A stretch of DNA of 64,000 nt from contig CAJNDS010002125.1 in NCBI GenBank assembly GCA_905221605.1, positions 482,309 through 546,308 of the forward strand, written 5' to 3'. The position numbers were made by a program, and so were the translations under genes. Shown piece by piece: positions 62,614 to 64,000 of the stretch; positions within the stretch are counted from its first letter, which is position 1; every line of letters begins with the position of its first letter. The notes beneath the pieces were generated by a model. The model worked only from the letters and a program-made list of their open reading frames with translations. It was not told the DNA's origin and ran no database searches. This DNA comes from Symbiodinium natans. Its lineage: Eukaryota; Sar; Dinophyceae; Suessiales; Symbiodiniaceae.

Positions 62614-63207
62614 TTGTGTGGCAGCCGGTCTTGTGGCCAGGAAGCTCAAGGTCAAGCAAACCGTGCTGTGCTCAGTCGGCTGCGTGCGCCCAGCAACAGA
62701 ACCAAAATCGAAAAACCGTGTGACAGCTGCGTCTGCTTGAATGCGAGCACACTGCCTACTTGCTTCCTGTCTGATCCCTGTACGAAATGCCTATTCGAGG
62801 ATCTCGGGCATTTGCAAAGTGCAACGTTCAGGTCGTGCCTTGTGTCAAACGTGTCAGACTTGCAGCATGCAAGAAAGGTGCGGCCGTGGAGAGGCTGCGA
62901 TGCCAGCGCACTCTGTATCATGGATAGACTTGTAGAACTTGCCCAGATGCCGCATGGCCACATGCCTGATAAGTTAACATTTCCACTCTCGCCAGGGTAT
63001 GTGCTGACCGCTTTGAAGAGCAGCAATGCGTGCATGTCCGTTGCAAGCCGCAGCCCCTTAGCCAGGGCGCAGCTGGAAGAACGGCATCGCCGAGCTGTTG
63101 ACGGAAGTGGAGAAAGAACGGCAGGTTGTGATCCTAAATCTGCTCACGACACATCGTACCAGACTTGTCTTCTTTCCACCATGGTCCAGCATGCGCATGG
63201 CATGTAA
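62614..63207 (+). CDS. hypothetical open frame, 197 codons, Cys-rich middle
   Basis: The frame begins at a TTG directly after the GA microsatellite, so the true start is uncertain. Residues about 36-110 read KPCDSCVCLNASTLPTCFLS, DPCTKCLFEDLGHLQ, FRSCLVSNVSDLQHAR and RGCDASALCIMDRLVELAQM, with ten Cys and two N-glycosylation-like sequons. The second half is ordinary. I recognise no family. A Cys-rich exon is possible. Confidence 0.3.
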   Translation: MCGSRSCGQEAQGQANRAVLSRLRAPSNRTKIEKPCDSCVCLNASTLPTCFLSDPCTKCLFEDLGHLQSATFRSCLVSNVSDLQHARKVRPWRGCDASALCIMDRLVELAQMPHGHMPDKLTFPLSPGYVLTALKSSNACMSVASRSPLARAQLEERHRRAVDGSGERTAGCDPKSAHDTSYQTCLLSTMVQHAHGM

Positions 63208-63291
63208 ATGGATCATGAGAGGGGCCCAAAAAATCGGCAAAGCATCCCCAACTCGCAAGTGCAGGATGTGGAGGAGCTGCTGAGGCTTCGT

Positions 63292-63466
63292 TGAGACACG
63301 GCGGAGAGGCCCAGGCAAAGCCGGCAGTAAAACTGCCTACCCTGGAGTCTCCCTAGGCATGAGAAGCTGATGCATTCGACATGCCAGTGTGATTCGCATG
63401 GAGGCACAGACCGGACAGACCTCCACACTGTGACTAGAGTGTCAGTGCAAGCCAGCGAAAAATGAG
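63292..63466 (+). repeat. dispersed repeat R6, copy b
   Basis: Direct partner of 39,318-39,497, about 80 percent alike by eye. Confidence 0.8.
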
Positions 63467-64000
63467 CACTGCGCTTGGGCAAACAACATCGAGGCGCTTG
63501 CTCGCAGCCTTGTAGTTCGCAAATTCTACGCGTTCATGTTGTTGGGTGACACTTTTTGGGAAACTTGATGTGATGAAGGATGGGCAGCGAGTGCTGCTAA
63601 AGCTGTCGCAACGCAGGAGACCCACTCGCGAGATATGGCCCCCAAATTATTTAATTTGATATGGGCCCGCAGGCAGGAGACTGCTTTCACGAGTTCTTTG
63701 CAAAGATGCACAGGCACAACGCAAATCAGAATCCCTACCTTCACAGAAGGTCATTGTGGGTAGTTAGGTCGCAACTGTCAGGCACGCAATCTTGGTACAT
63801 GTTTGACGTGTGCAACACACACTTATCCAAACATGTCGTCCCCACTCAATTGTGTTGACAGCAACGATGATGGGTGCCGGGGCACGCTTTCGGGTTGGCG
63901 CTTCCTTGCTTGGGTTTTTGTAGAAGCAAGCCTGATCTCTTATGCCAGGATGGTGCCGAATGTTTCGCCGAACCCCTCGTTGCTGGGGCACTTGTGCCGA
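63467..64000. other. stretch without recognisable genes
   Basis: Only short open frames. The sequence runs off the window end without a feature I can name. Confidence 0.4.

Overview
The window looks like a gene-poor, repeat-dense piece of a eukaryotic nuclear genome, most probably from a dinoflagellate or a close algal relative. The evidence is threefold. Arabidopsis-type telomeric TTTAGGG/CCCTAAA arrays lie inside the sequence. A broken retroelement gag-like frame at 4,405-5,430 resembles the Copia-type gags I know from dinoflagellates. A pentatricopeptide-repeat (PPR) coding stretch is present, and coding-like fragments change frame or hit stops every few hundred bases. I see no bacterial operon structure, rRNA operon, CRISPR array or intact multi-kilobase gene. 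The taxon is an inference; a database search would settle it.

Layout. 1-5.4 kb: a very long (ACT)n satellite, an AAC-rich tract and the retroelement remnants. 5.5-8.2 kb: dispersed repeats R1, R2 and R3 and an array of the family-A repeat. 9.1-9.4 kb: remnants of a thioredoxin/PDI-type domain. 11.5-15.2 kb: a (CG/CA)-type Pu-Py tract, an 11-copy 99-bp minisatellite (open in both directions) and two smaller minisatellites. 15.2-23.8 kb: units of family A (about 0.83-0.96 kb each), interrupted at 18,831-22,995 by a 4.2-kb GCCTC-rich coding-like insertion. 23.9-26.8 kb: inverted R1 copy, second R3 copy and a 42-bp tandem array. 27.0-31.1 kb: five telomeric arrays, two of them facing each other, a (GGGGCT)n tract and, at 29.84-30.37 kb, the most gene-like exon of the window, the end of a secreted Cys-rich protein with a GPI-anchor-like tail. 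32.2-39.2 kb: two direct copies of a 2.5-kb segmental duplication. 39-46 kb: microsatellites, poly-G and weak open frames. 46.6-48.0 kb: the PPR region. 49-57 kb: a long inverted repeat, four fold-back (MITE-like) elements and more telomeric blocks. 59-64 kb: simple repeats, a near-perfect 83-bp palindrome and the second copy of repeat R6.

No pathway or co-regulated set can be read from the window. The protein-level signals are separate fragments (gag-like, thioredoxin/PDI, PPR, a Cys-rich surface-type exon, the unknown 18.8-23.0 kb element). They may be exons of intron-rich genes or decayed copies; without transcripts the two cannot be told apart. The strongest structural story is a subtelomere-like or chromosome-end-derived region: interstitial telomeric blocks, degenerate CCCTAAA-like text across roughly 34-61 kb, segmental duplication and nested repeats.
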